A stretch of DNA of 52,636 bases from an uncultured Prevotellaceae bacterium (lineage in GTDB: Bacteria; Bacteroidota; Bacteroidia; Bacteroidales; Bacteroidaceae): NCBI GenBank assembly GCA_947166655.1, contig CAMVFC010000004.1, forward strand, positions 1 to 52,636, read 5' to 3'. Position numbers and translations under genes: made by a program. Shown here one piece after another: positions 8,093 to 16,354 of the stretch (the stretch's first letter is position 1; each line of letters opens with the position of its first letter). The notes under the pieces are model-generated. The model saw nothing but the letters and a program-made list of their open reading frames with translations. It was not told the origin of the DNA and did not search any database.

Positions 8093-8214
8093 ACATGCTT
8101 TGTTGAAATGGCTTGGGAAAAGGTCGCTGCTGCTGTAAACGCATCTCCCGCTCAAGAAATGTTTTTTCGAAGCATAAAAAAGCGTTTTCTGGGGCTTCGT
8201 GTTGAAAAAAAATG

Positions 8215-8222
8215 TAACTTTG
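8215..8222 (+). promoter_or_regulatory. Promoter -7 element of the cysteine desulfidase-like gene
   Basis: TAACTTTG 30 bases before the ATG at 8252. No convincing TTTG is seen at the -33 spacing. The element supports 8252 rather than 8084 as the start. Confidence 0.5.
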
Positions 8223-8251
8223 CCCCGTCAAACGAAACTCATATTATAATA

Positions 8252-9526
8252 ATGTCTACGAAAGAAGAACGCGAAGCCATTCTGGCACTCCTGCATCGTG
8301 AAGTGGTGCCAGCCATCGGATGTACCGAACCGATGGCGGTCGCTCTCTGTGTGGCGCGTGCCACGGAGATGTTAGGCAAGTTGCCCGCCAGCATTCATCT
8401 GCGGCTGAGCGCCAACATTCTGAAGAATGCGATGGGCGTGGGGATCCCCGGAACCGGCGGGATGATCGGCCTGCCGATTGCTGTGGCGATGGGTGCCGTG
8501 GCAGGAAAGTCGTGTCTGGGATTGGAGGTGCTAAGAGATTGCACGCCTGAGGATCTTGAAAAGGCTAAGCACTATCTTTCCGAAGGCCGTATTTATATAG
8601 CCTTGGACGAGCAGGCACCGGACAAGTTGTTCATTCGTGCCGAAGTGACAGACGAGAATGGACTTCGCAAGGAAGCATGCATCATGGGTGGGCACACGCA
8701 GTTTGTGGAAAGAGCCGCCGCGTCAACTTCTCAGACGTCTCCCTCGGATGCTCCCTCCGAGCCAGTTCTCACGCTGTCCAAAGTCTTTGAGTTTGCTACG
8801 ACGGCTCCTCTCGAGTCGATTCGTTTCATCCTTGAAGCCAAGCGCCTGAACGAGGCCGCAGCGGCCGACGGTCTGCGCGAGAACTACGGCCACCAGCTTG
8901 GCAAGACGATGTGCAGTCCCCTGGGGCGCGGCATCATGGGCGATAGCATCTTCGCCAAAGTGCTCTCCGAGACCAGCTGCGCCTGCGATGCGCGTATGGC
9001 GGGAGCCAAGATTCCTGTGATGAGCAACAGCGGCAGTGGCAACCAAGGTATCTGTGCCACCATGCCGGTAGTGGTTTTTGCCCGCGAGAATCACAATACG
9101 GAGGAAGAACTGATTCGTGCGCTGACACTCTCACATCTGACGGCCATTTATATCAAGCAGTCACTGGGTTGTCTCTCGGCACTTTGCGGGTGCGTGGTGG
9201 CATCGACAGGCAGCAGTTGCGGCATCACCTATCTGATGGGGGGCGACTATGAGCAGGTGGCTCACTCTGTGAAGAATATGATAGCGAACCTCACTGGAAT
9301 GATTTGTGATGGTGCCAAGCCCTCGTGCGCTCTGAAGCTGACGACAGGTGTGGGCACGGCCGTCATGAGTGCCATGCTGGCCATTCAGCATAAATTTGTG
9401 ACGCCGGCGGAGGGCATCATCGAAGACGACGTGGACCGCAGCATCCACAACCTGACAAGTATTGGCTCCAAGGGGATGGACGAAACAGACCGCTTCGTGC
9501 TCAATATCATGACGCACAAAGAGTGA
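8252..9526 (+). CDS. L-cysteine desulfidase / UPF0597 family (CyuA-like)
   Basis: A 424-residue cytoplasmic enzyme of the serine-dehydratase-alpha-like UPF0597 family, whose studied members (archaeal L-cysteine desulfidase, E. coli CyuA) use an Fe-S cluster to split L-cysteine into pyruvate, ammonia and sulfide. The N-terminal signature VVPAIGCTEPMAVAL (Cys24), GTGGMIGLPIAVAMGAVAG, and the C-terminal Cys-rich block (GNQGICATMPVV; LGCLSALCGCVVASTGSSCG; GMICDGAKPSC) supply conserved cysteines. A start at 8084 would add 56 residues of non-coding character that include the promoter. It is monocistronic. The exact substrate (cysteine versus another amino acid) is inferred. Confidence 0.88.
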   Translation: MSTKEEREAILALLHREVVPAIGCTEPMAVALCVARATEMLGKLPASIHLRLSANILKNAMGVGIPGTGGMIGLPIAVAMGAVAGKSCLGLEVLRDCTPEDLEKAKHYLSEGRIYIALDEQAPDKLFIRAEVTDENGLRKEACIMGGHTQFVERAAASTSQTSPSDAPSEPVLTLSKVFEFATTAPLESIRFILEAKRLNEAAAADGLRENYGHQLGKTMCSPLGRGIMGDSIFAKVLSETSCACDARMAGAKIPVMSNSGSGNQGICATMPVVVFARENHNTEEELIRALTLSHLTAIYIKQSLGCLSALCGCVVASTGSSCGITYLMGGDYEQVAHSVKNMIANLTGMICDGAKPSCALKLTTGVGTAVMSAMLAIQHKFVTPAEGIIEDDVDRSIHNLTSIGSKGMDETDRFVLNIMTHKE

Positions 9527-9558
9527 AAAGAAACTCCTTCTCCGGCGGTCTTCTTTAT

Positions 9559-9753
9559 CCCAGATCGGTCATTAGAATTGTAGTGAGAAGGCCCTTTGTT
9601 TTGAGCAGTCTTTTTGCTTTGAACGAAGGAGCAATGCGGGCATTGTAACTGAGTAAAAAGCGAAAAGATGCCAAAACAGAGGGTCTTATCACTGCAATAA
9701 ATAATGAAGATAAACGTTGATAGCCCTTATATTGGTCTAATGACCGATCTGGG
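9559..9753. mobile_element. 195-bp MITE-like element, copy 1
   Basis: Perfect 18-bp terminal inverted repeats, CCCAGATCGGTCATTAGA at 9559-9576 and its reverse complement at 9736-9753, flanked on both sides by the direct repeat TTTAT (9554-9558 and 9754-9758), i.e. a 5-bp target duplication. No open reading frame of its own. The reverse complement of 45139-45333 matches it at 193 of 195 positions by eye. The ends beginning CCC and the 5-bp duplication are compatible with mobilisation by an IS1380-type transposase, but the family is a guess. It fills most of the gap between the CyuA-like gene and the nuclease gene. Confidence 0.88.
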
Positions 9754-9761
9754 TTTATATG

Positions 9762-9782
9762 GGTCTGATGACCGTTGAGGGT
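9762..9782. repeat. Degenerate extra MITE end
   Basis: GGTCTGATGACCGTTGAGGG resembles the right MITE terminus (GGTCTAATGACCGATCTGGG), lies about 10 bases beyond it in the same orientation, and touches the stop codon of the nuclease gene (9782-9784). It may be a remnant of an older insertion. Confidence 0.4.
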
Positions 9783-10741
9783 TAAAAGTCCAGTTCGAGG
9801 ACTACAGGCAGATGGTCGCTGACCCCACGGTGGTAGGTGGGTCCCCGGAAGGTGCGCCGCGGCATCTGTCCGCCATACGTCTTGTTTTCCTCCATCAGCC
9901 AGGGCATCTTGAAGGGATGTGCTGGCTTTTTTGTTTTCACGGTTGGCGAAATCAGGATGTGGTCCAGCCATTGCCAGAAGCCGCGAAAGCAGTAAGTCCC
10001 CTCTTCGTCCGCATCATCGGTGAGCAGTAGCGGTGCGTTTCTGAAGACGCGATCCTTGGCGCCGGCATTGAAATCGCCCATGACCACCACGAGTTTGCCA
10101 TGCGTCTTCTTCACCTCCTCCCAGAGAGTCTGTGCTGCCAGCAGGCGGTGACCGTCCGCACGGTGTCCGCTGGCACGGCTGGGCAGGTGTGCCACAAAGA
10201 CGTGAAGCGTATCTACGCCCTCGCCCTTCAGTACCAGTCCTTTGGCATAAAGAATGTCGCGCGTCGGGGCATACTCGTGCTCACGGCTTGGCACACGGAT
10301 GCTGCGGCTCTCTAAGAGACGGAAGTCAGCAGGCTGGTAGAGTAGGGCGACGTCAATGCCGCGGGCATCCTCGCTGTGCGTCATCACATAGCGATAGCCC
10401 AGCAGTCTCAGCGGTGTACGCTGCGTCAGCCTTGTCACTACGGAATCGTTCTCCACTTCGCAGAGTCCGATGAGGGCGGGAAGCCCGTGTTCGTCGCTCA
10501 CGGCTGCCATCACGCGGGCTATGTCCATGAGCTTATGCAGGTAACGTGCCGATGTCCAACGGCGATCGCTGCCGGGCAGGAACTCCTCATCGCGGAAGCC
10601 CTCGTCGTGCACGGTGTCAAAAAGATTCTCCACGTTCCACGTCATCACCCGCAGCGGATGCCCATGGCCGGCCTCCGCTGTTCCCGTTACGGCGAGAGCA
10701 GCGATGAAAGCCGCAATGAAGAGTCTGAAGGAAATGTTCAT
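9782..10741 (-). CDS. Secreted endonuclease/exonuclease/phosphatase-family protein
   Basis: A 319-residue protein with signal peptide [25 protein letters not shown], then the EEP fold: [19 protein letters not shown] (first metal-binding motif), '[13 protein letters not shown]' (catalytic Glu), '[12 protein letters not shown]' (catalytic His), '[10 protein letters not shown]' (Asp/Asn) and the terminal [10 protein letters not shown] (Asp-His pair). All main EEP catalytic residues are visible, so a metal-dependent phosphodiesterase acting on nucleic acid or phospholipid outside the cytoplasm is likely. The start at 10741 is preferred over 10828 because it begins the signal peptide and follows a -7 box at 10766-10773. 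Substrate unknown. Confidence 0.88.
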   Translation of the reverse strand: MNISFRLFIAAFIAALAVTGTAEAGHGHPLRVMTWNVENLFDTVHDEGFRDEEFLPGSDRRWTSARYLHKLMDIARVMAAVSDEHGLPALIGLCEVENDSVVTRLTQRTPLRLLGYRYVMTHSEDARGIDVALLYQPADFRLLESRSIRVPSREHEYAPTRDILYAKGLVLKGEGVDTLHVFVAHLPSRASGHRADGHRLLAAQTLWEEVKKTHGKLVVVMGDFNAGAKDRVFRNAPLLLTDDADEEGTYCFRGFWQWLDHILISPTVKTKKPAHPFKMPWLMEENKTYGGQMPRRTFRGPTYHRGVSDHLPVVLELDF

Positions 10742-10765
10742 GGCCTTAATATATTTTTCGTGGGA

Positions 10766-10773
10766 CAAAGATA
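10766..10773 (-). promoter_or_regulatory. -7 element for the EEP nuclease gene
   Basis: TATCTTTG on the minus strand, 24 bases before the start at 10741. The -33 is weak. It is divergent from the leuC promoter at 10793-10825. Confidence 0.5.
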
Positions 10774-10792
10774 TAACTTTTTCTTTGATTTC

Positions 10793-10825
10793 CCTTGCGT
10801 TTATAAAGAGAAAGACGTATTTTTG
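10793..10825 (+). promoter_or_regulatory. Promoter of leuCD
   Basis: CTTG (10793-10796), 21 bases, TATTTTTG (10818-10825). The leader to the leuC ATG at 10884 is about 50 bases and shows no leucine-rich leader peptide or attenuator. Confidence 0.5.
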
Positions 10826-10883
10826 CAATCGATTTGATAGAAGAACGCATCAGAATCAGAGAAAAACAGATAACGCGAAGCTT

Positions 10884-12266
10884 ATGAAAACTCTTTTTGA
10901 CAAGATTTGGGACGCTCACGTCGTGCAGAACGTACCTGACGGGCCCACGCAACTTTATATCGACCGCTTGTATCTTCATGAGGTGACGTCGCCGCAAGCG
11001 TTCGACACTCTGCGTGACAAGGGCATCGGCGTACTGCGTCCGCAGCAGATCTTTGCCATGCCCGACCACAATACGCCGTCTCAGGTGACAGAACCCTCTT
11101 TAACGATGGCAGGAAGCTGTACGCCTGTCGGCCTCAAACAGATAGAGACGCTGAAGGCGAATTGCACGGAGTTTGGCATTCGCCATTTCGCCATGGGAAC
11201 GCCGGACAATGGCATCATCCACGTCGTCGGTCCAGAGAAAGGACTCTCGCTGCCGGGTATGACGATTGTCTGTGGCGACTCGCACACGAGCACCCATGGC
11301 GCCGTCGGTGCCATCGCGATGGGTATCGGTACGAGCGAGGTGGCGCAGGTGCTGGCATCGCAGTGCATCCTCCAGCAGAAGCCAAAGACGATGCGCATCA
11401 ACATCGAGGGAACGTTGGCACCTGGTGTCACGGCTAAGGATGTGGCGCTTTACATTATGGCGCAGATGACCACCAGCGGCGCTACAGGTTATGCCGTCGA
11501 GTATGCCGGCTCTGCCATCCGAAACATGTCCATGGAGGGGCGCCTCACACTCTCGAACCTTTCTATTGAGATGGGTTCGCGTGCAGGCCTGATCGCCCCC
11601 GACGAGACAACCTTCGCTTATCTGAAGGGGCGTGAATACGCGCCGAAGGGCGATGCCTGGGACAAGGCTGTCGCCGAATGGAGCCAACTGCATTCCGATG
11701 CCGATGCTGTCTTCGACAAGGAGGTGACCTATCGTGCCGAGGACATCGCTCCACGCATCACCTTTGGCACCAATCCTGGTGAAGGCATTGCGGTGGATGA
11801 GGTCATCCCGGAACAGCAAGATGCCGCCTCTCTGGCATATATGGGTTTCGCCCCTGGCCAACGACTGCTCGGAATGCCCGTTGACTATGTCTTCCTCGGA
11901 GCCTGCACCAATGGTCGCATCGAGGACTTCCGTGCTTTTGTCTCCGTGGTGAAGGGGCGGCAGAAAGCGCCGAATGTGGTGGCGTGGCTGGTGCCCGGCT
12001 CGTGGGCAGTACGCCAGCAGATCATCGACGAGGGTATCGACAAGATTCTCGAAGAGGCAGGTTTTGAACTTCGGTTGCCTTCCTGTTCTGCCTGTCTGGC
12101 CATGAATCCCGACAAGGTACCTGCCGGCAAACTCTGCATCTCCACCTCCAACCGCAACTTCATCGGCCGCCAAGGGCCCGGTGCCCGCACCATCCTGGCC
12201 AGCCCCCTGACAGTAGCTGCCTGTGCGGTGACAGGGGTGATAACGGATGTGAGGGAATTAAAATGA
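10884..12266 (+). CDS. leuC: 3-isopropylmalate dehydratase large subunit
   Basis: A 460-residue aconitase-family subunit that isomerises 2- to 3-isopropylmalate in leucine biosynthesis, together with LeuD. It starts [15 protein letters not shown], the typical LeuC N-terminus ([10 protein letters not shown]), contains [20 protein letters not shown], and has the [4Fe-4S] ligand cysteines in [12 protein letters not shown] and [12 protein letters not shown]. Length is normal for the family. The frame is open upstream to 10614, but that extension overlaps the divergent nuclease gene and precedes the promoter. It is followed after 24 bases by leuD. No leuA or leuB lies in the window. Confidence 0.97.
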   Translation: MKTLFDKIWDAHVVQNVPDGPTQLYIDRLYLHEVTSPQAFDTLRDKGIGVLRPQQIFAMPDHNTPSQVTEPSLTMAGSCTPVGLKQIETLKANCTEFGIRHFAMGTPDNGIIHVVGPEKGLSLPGMTIVCGDSHTSTHGAVGAIAMGIGTSEVAQVLASQCILQQKPKTMRINIEGTLAPGVTAKDVALYIMAQMTTSGATGYAVEYAGSAIRNMSMEGRLTLSNLSIEMGSRAGLIAPDETTFAYLKGREYAPKGDAWDKAVAEWSQLHSDADAVFDKEVTYRAEDIAPRITFGTNPGEGIAVDEVIPEQQDAASLAYMGFAPGQRLLGMPVDYVFLGACTNGRIEDFRAFVSVVKGRQKAPNVVAWLVPGSWAVRQQIIDEGIDKILEEAGFELRLPSCSACLAMNPDKVPAGKLCISTSNRNFIGRQGPGARTILASPLTVAACAVTGVITDVRELK

Positions 12267-12290
12267 ATAATGAAAAATGAACAAAGAACA

Positions 12291-12908
12291 ATGAATAAAG
12301 TTTTTTCCGTCATCGAGTCCACCTGCATCCCCATCGACATCGACAACTGCAACACGGACCTGATTATCCCGGCACGCTATCTGTCCAGCACGACACGCGA
12401 CCCAAAGTTCTTTGGCGAAGCCTTCATGCACGACCTTCGTTTCGATGCCGAAGGAAAAGCGGTTCATGATTTTGTCATGAATAAGGAAGAGTTCTGCGAG
12501 GCTCCTCGCGAAGGCGTACACGAAATCATTGTAGCGGGACAGAACTGGGGCAGCGGTAGCAGTCGCGAGCACGCGGCCTGGGCCATCGCCGGCTATGGCG
12601 TGCGTGTGGTCATCAGCAGCAGTTTCGCCGATATCCATCGGAACAACCTTCTCAACTGTTTCGTCCTGCCCGTCATCGTTTCACCCGATTTTCAGCAGGA
12701 ACTCTTCGACAGCATCCAAGCTGATGCGCAGACTCAGGTGCGCGTGGATCTGCCCAGCCAGACCGTGACCAACCTGGCGACTGGCCACTCAGAGCGTTTC
12801 CCCATCAACGGCTACAAGAAATACTGTCTGATGCACGGCCTCGATGACATTGATTTCCTCTTAGAAAGTCTGCAGAAGAATCCGCTGCCGCCAACTGCAG
12901 CTGTATAG
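12291..12908 (+). CDS. leuD: 3-isopropylmalate dehydratase small subunit
   Basis: A 205-residue partner of LeuC, supplying the swivelling domain of the isopropylmalate isomerase. The motifs DIDNCNTDLIIPARYL (substrate loop) and GSGSSREHAAWAIAGYGVRVV, then SSFADIHRNNLLNC, are diagnostic. The start at 12291 (MNKVFSVIEST) is preferred over 12270: the seven extra codons MKNEQRT come from the AAATGAA/ACAAAGA-type spacer sequence seen between many genes here. It ends in a 600-base gene-free repeat region instead of continuing into leuA/leuB. Confidence 0.95.
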   Translation: MNKVFSVIESTCIPIDIDNCNTDLIIPARYLSSTTRDPKFFGEAFMHDLRFDAEGKAVHDFVMNKEEFCEAPREGVHEIIVAGQNWGSGSSREHAAWAIAGYGVRVVISSSFADIHRNNLLNCFVLPVIVSPDFQQELFDSIQADAQTQVRVDLPSQTVTNLATGHSERFPINGYKKYCLMHGLDDIDFLLESLQKNPLPPTAAV

Positions 12909-13067
12909 AAAGAGTTGAGGAGAAAAGTCGTGGAGTTAGAGAATTAATTCCATGAAAAGACATGTCCTGAGGCAACGAATTTGACGAATCTGCGGCATCA
13001 TCTCTACAGACGAAGATTGGTTTAATTCTTGAAGTGTCCCCGGAAGTTTATTTAATAATGTTTGCTG

Positions 13068-13103
13068 TCCGCTAAATATTTCCTTTCGCAAATATTTAGC
13101 GGA
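13068..13103. terminator. Perfect 14-bp hairpin downstream of leuD
   Basis: TCCGCTAAATATTT (13068-13081), 8-base loop, AAATATTTAGCGGA (13090-13103). It lies 160 bases after leuD. The motif GTCCGCTAAA recurs inverted at 45390-45403, so this may be part of a dispersed element rather than a simple terminator. Confidence 0.5.
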
Positions 13104-13131
13104 TAGTCATTTTTCATCTGTCAGCCCACGG

Positions 13132-13330
13132 CTCACACTTGCCACACCTCTCACATTTTGCTCGCCGCGTCCTGCACAATTTGCTCGCCGCGTCCAGCAC
13201 ATTTGCTCGCTGCGCCTAACATTTGAGTTTGTTCCATCGTGATGGAACCATCGTTCCATCGTGATGGAACCATCATTCCATCGTGATGGAACAAACTCCC
13301 CTGCCTGCCAACCCGCCCTCTGCGCCTATG
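13132..13330. repeat. REP-like island with 22-bp period, copy 1
   Basis: Three imperfect units of 22-23 bases built on CACATTTGCTCGC are followed by three near-palindromes GTTCCATCGTGATGGAAC at 13231-13248, 13253-13270 and 13275-13292 (the last starts with A), again 22 bases apart. A conserved tail (CTCCCCTGCCTGCC, then TCTGCGCCTATG) ends at 13330. A direct-orientation relative lies at 44840-45058. This is the main content of the gene-free stretch 12909-13509. Confidence 0.8.
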
Positions 13331-13430
13331 CTGGAAGCCTATACCTACTAAGAAAAAAAGACAACAGTAATAGTCTTTATATTGGCTGATGAATTGAAGG
13401 GGGATAAATAGTTATAGTGGAAAGCAGAAA

Positions 13431-13467
13431 TAAAAAGGCCTACACCACAGAAGTTTGTGGCGTAGGC
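13431..13467 (-). terminator. Intrinsic terminator of rpiB
   Basis: On the minus strand the arms GCCTACGCCACA and TGTGGTGTAGGC form a 12-bp stem with one mismatch (13467-13456 with 13449-13438), followed by CTTTTTATT. It lies about 45 bases past the rpiB stop and has the classical stem plus U-run form. Confidence 0.82.
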
Positions 13468-13509
13468 TGATGGTGTGTGTGGAGGGATGTTTCCCTTTTC
13501 TCAGTGCTG

Positions 13510-13950
13510 TCAGCGGACGGGAATCTTGTCGACACGTGCCTGATGGCGTCCGCCTTCGAAGGCCGTGGTGAAGAACTCGTCGAGGCAGGCCAGGGTGGTG
13601 GCTTCGTCGATGAAGCGTCCGGGGAAGACAATGACGTTGGCATCGTTGTGCTGGCGGATGAGATGGGCTATCTCGGGACGCCACACCAGTCCGGCACGCA
13701 CGCCCTGATGTTTGTTGAGCGTCATGCTGATGCCCTCGCCGGAGCCACAGACGGCAATGCCAGGATAGACAGATTTGTCCTCGATGGCATAGCCCAAAGC
13801 ATGGCCGAAGTCGGAATAGTCACAACTGGCTTCGCTGTTGGTGCCGAAGTCGCGATAGACGATGCCGCGCTCTGTCAGGTACTTCTTGATGAATTCCTTA
13901 AGCGGGAAACCAGCGTGATCGCTGGCTAAGCCTACTACTTTGATGTCCAT
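13510..13950 (-). CDS. rpiB: Ribose-5-phosphate isomerase B
   Basis: A 146-residue enzyme interconverting ribose-5-phosphate and ribulose-5-phosphate in the non-oxidative pentose phosphate pathway. RpiB/LacAB signature elements are present: LASDHAGFPLKEF (Asp-His of the active site), DYSDFGHALG, 'GIAVCGSGEGISMTLNKHQGVRAGLVW' (the catalytic Cys and anion hole) and RQHNDANVIVFPGR. Length is standard. It lies 159 bases downstream of transketolase on the same strand, so the two probably act as a pentose-phosphate pair. The intervening gap holds a G-rich hairpin repeat. Confidence 0.96.
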   Translation of the reverse strand: MDIKVVGLASDHAGFPLKEFIKKYLTERGIVYRDFGTNSEASCDYSDFGHALGYAIEDKSVYPGIAVCGSGEGISMTLNKHQGVRAGLVWRPEIAHLIRQHNDANVIVFPGRFIDEATTLACLDEFFTTAFEGGRHQARVDKIPVR

Positions 13951-13956
13951 AGTATT

Positions 13957-13992
13957 GACCCACCCCCAACCCCTCCCTTGAAGGGAGGGGAG
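13957..13992. repeat. G-rich dispersed hairpin repeat, copy 2
   Basis: GACCCACCCCC, AA, then CCCCTCCCTTgAAGGGAGGGG, the reverse complement of the type seen at 992-1022. It sits between tkt and rpiB; the 10-bp inverted repeat could attenuate or terminate read-through. Confidence 0.65.
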
Positions 13993-14109
13993 CGACTGGC
14001 GCTTGGAAGTCTATAGGGTCGGTTTTTTTAATGATTAAAGATAATTAAAAGTTTCATCCCGCAGACCTTTTCTCTCTTATGTGAGGGTAGGGGGAGGGGC
14101 GTCTTTCTT

Positions 14110-16125
14110 TTAGAGCAGTGCCTTGACCTGCTTGTAGACGTTCTCTGCGGTGAAGCCCAGTTTCTCGTCGAGCACCTTGTAGGGTGCGCTGAAACCGAAG
14201 CTGTTGAGGCCCCAGACGCAACCGTCGGCACCGACCAAACCTTCGAGGTTCACGGGCAGACCAGCGGTGAGGCCGAATTTCTTCACGCCTGTGGGCAGGA
14301 TGGCCTGTTGGTAGTCTTTGGGCTGGCTGCGGAAGAGACCTTCGGAGGGCACGCTGACGATGCGCACCTTCACGCCGTCCTTGCGAAGCAGCTCTGTGCC
14401 AGCGACGAGGGTCGACACTTCAGAACCGCTGGCGAGGAGAATGACATCGGGATTCTCGTCGCTGCCGGCCACGATGTAAGCTCCTTTTTCAGCCTGACGG
14501 TAGTCGTTGCCTGCGGGCAGGTCGGCGATGTTCTGCCGGCTGAGGATGAGGGCCGTGGGGCTGTCCACGTTCTCCATGGCCAGACGCCAAGCCTCGGTGG
14601 TCTCCTGTGCATCGGCGGGGCGCAGCACGAGGGTGGAGTTCTTGCCGTGGTGGTTCTTCAGTTTCTCCATCAGACGGATCTGTGCTTCCTGCTCTACGGG
14701 CTCATGGGTGGGGCCGTCCTCGCCTACGCGGAAGGCGTCGTGCGTCCAGATGAACTTCACGGGCAGCTCCATGAGCGCTGCCATGCGGACTGCGGGTTTC
14801 ATGTAGTCGGAGAAGACAAAGAACGTTCCGCATGCAGGAATGACGCCTCCGTGGAGAGCCATGCCGATGCAGCAGCAGGCCATGGTCAGCTCGGCAACAC
14901 CTGCCTGGAAGAAGGCACCGCTGAAGTCACCAGCCTTGAGGGCATGGGTCTTCTTGAGGAAGCCGTCGGTCTTGTCAGAGTTGCTGAGGTCGGCGCTGGC
15001 GCAAATCATGTTGGGCACCTGTTCGGCAAGCTGACTGAGCACGGCCGCACTGGCGTTGCGCGTGGCATCGCCGCTCTTCTGTGCCACTTTCGTCCAGTCC
15101 ACCTTCGGAGCTTTGCCGCTGAACCATTCGGCTTGTGCGGCAGCACATTCGGGATTCTGGGCAGCCCAGGCAGCCTCTTCAGCTTTGCGTTCGGCAACGA
15201 TCTTCTTCAACTCTTTGGCACGGCGGGCATAAAGTTCCTTCACGTCGTCGAAGATGACGAAGGGGTTCTCAGCATCGCCACCGAGGTTGGTGATGGTCTT
15301 CTTGTAAGCATCGCCGCCGAGGGGAGCACCGTGCGTCTTGCAGTTGCGCTCGTAGCTGCTGCCGTCCTCCTTCAGGGCACCCTTGCCCATGATGGTCTTA
15401 CCGATGATCAGGGCCGGCTTGCCCTTCACGGCCTTGGCTTTCTCAATAGCGGTACGGATTTGTGCGGCATCATTGCCGTTGATCTCGAACACTTCCCATC
15501 CCAGTGCACGGTACTTGGCGGCTGTGTCTTCGTTCATGACCTCGGCACACTCTGTGGAGAGCTGGATGTCGTTGGAGTCGTAGAACATCACGACGTTGTC
15601 CAGACCCAGGATGCCGGCGATGCGGGCAGCGCCCTGTGAGATTTCTTCCTGTACGCCTCCGTCGGAAATGTAAATGTAGACAGTCTCCTTCTCGAAGGTC
15701 GGGTTGCCCGTGTGTGCTGCAAGGAACTTGGCAGCGATGGCAGCACCGATACCGAAGGTGTGGCCTTGTCCGAGGGGGCCGCTGGTGTTCTCGATGCCAC
15801 GCTGGGGATCAGCTTCGGGATGACCGGGAGTGGGAGAACCCCACTGGCGCAGCTGCTGCAGTTCGTCGAGCGAGAACTTGCCGATGAGGGCAAGCTGGCT
15901 GTAGAGCATGGGAGCCATGTGGCCGGGGTCGAGGAAGAAACGGTCGCGACCTACCCATGTGGGGTCGGCGGGGTCGTAGTTCAAGTACTCGCTGTAGAGC
16001 ACATTGATGAAGTCAGCACCGCCCATGGCGCCGCCGGGGTGTCCGCTCTTGGCCTTTTCGACCATCGACGCAGCCAAGATGCGAATGTTATCGGCTGCGT
16101 GGTTCAATACTTTGATGTCGTTCAT
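14110..16125 (-). CDS. tkt: Transketolase
   Basis: A 671-residue thiamine-diphosphate enzyme moving two-carbon ketol units in the pentose phosphate pathway. The N-terminal half has the substrate/ThDP residues (EKAKSGHPGGAMGGADF, RFFLDPGHMAPMLYS, GPLGQGHTFGIG) and the ThDP-Mg motif YIYISDGGVQEEISQGAAR with FYDSNDIQLS. The middle domain begins ATRNASAAVLSQLAEQ and carries FVFSDYMKPAVRMAALMELP plus 'DAFRVGEDGPTHEPVEQ'. The C-terminal domain follows. Length is normal. A -7 box lies 73 bases upstream. Downstream partner is rpiB. Confidence 0.97.
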   Translation of the reverse strand: MNDIKVLNHAADNIRILAASMVEKAKSGHPGGAMGGADFINVLYSEYLNYDPADPTWVGRDRFFLDPGHMAPMLYSQLALIGKFSLDELQQLRQWGSPTPGHPEADPQRGIENTSGPLGQGHTFGIGAAIAAKFLAAHTGNPTFEKETVYIYISDGGVQEEISQGAARIAGILGLDNVVMFYDSNDIQLSTECAEVMNEDTAAKYRALGWEVFEINGNDAAQIRTAIEKAKAVKGKPALIIGKTIMGKGALKEDGSSYERNCKTHGAPLGGDAYKKTITNLGGDAENPFVIFDDVKELYARRAKELKKIVAERKAEEAAWAAQNPECAAAQAEWFSGKAPKVDWTKVAQKSGDATRNASAAVLSQLAEQVPNMICASADLSNSDKTDGFLKKTHALKAGDFSGAFFQAGVAELTMACCCIGMALHGGVIPACGTFFVFSDYMKPAVRMAALMELPVKFIWTHDAFRVGEDGPTHEPVEQEAQIRLMEKLKNHHGKNSTLVLRPADAQETTEAWRLAMENVDSPTALILSRQNIADLPAGNDYRQAEKGAYIVAGSDENPDVILLASGSEVSTLVAGTELLRKDGVKVRIVSVPSEGLFRSQPKDYQQAILPTGVKKFGLTAGLPVNLEGLVGADGCVWGLNSFGFSAPYKVLDEKLGFTAENVYKQVKALL

Positions 16126-16197
16126 AAGTTGGTTTTATAAGTTAAAAAGATTGCTGTAGAATGCTTGAGGAAGGTGGAAGAACAAACCTTTTGCCTG

Positions 16198-16205
16198 CAA
16201 ATATA
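16198..16205 (-). promoter_or_regulatory. -7 element for tkt
   Basis: TATATTTG on the minus strand, 73 bases upstream of the tkt ATG. A TTTG occurs at 16233-16230, but with a 24-base spacer, so the -33 is suboptimal. Confidence 0.45.
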
Positions 16206-16354
16206 CACAAAGATTTTGATATTGGTACACAAAGCGCGCACTTTTCTTATGAAAAAAAGTGAAAAATGGAAAGTGAAGAGCGAAAAGTAAAAAAGAAAGT
16301 TTCCGATGGCTCTTGACAACGCCTGTGGCGAATCAAGTAATTTATAGATTTCTG

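Noticed and set aside
9555..9971. 138-residue leftward frame across MITE copy 1
   Set aside because: It overlaps the end of the EEP nuclease in another frame and is formed by the MITE sequence; no transposase motifs.
13132..13330. CRISPR-like array in the 22-bp repeats
   Set aside because: Units are contiguous with no unique spacers of 25-40 bases, and no cas genes are near.
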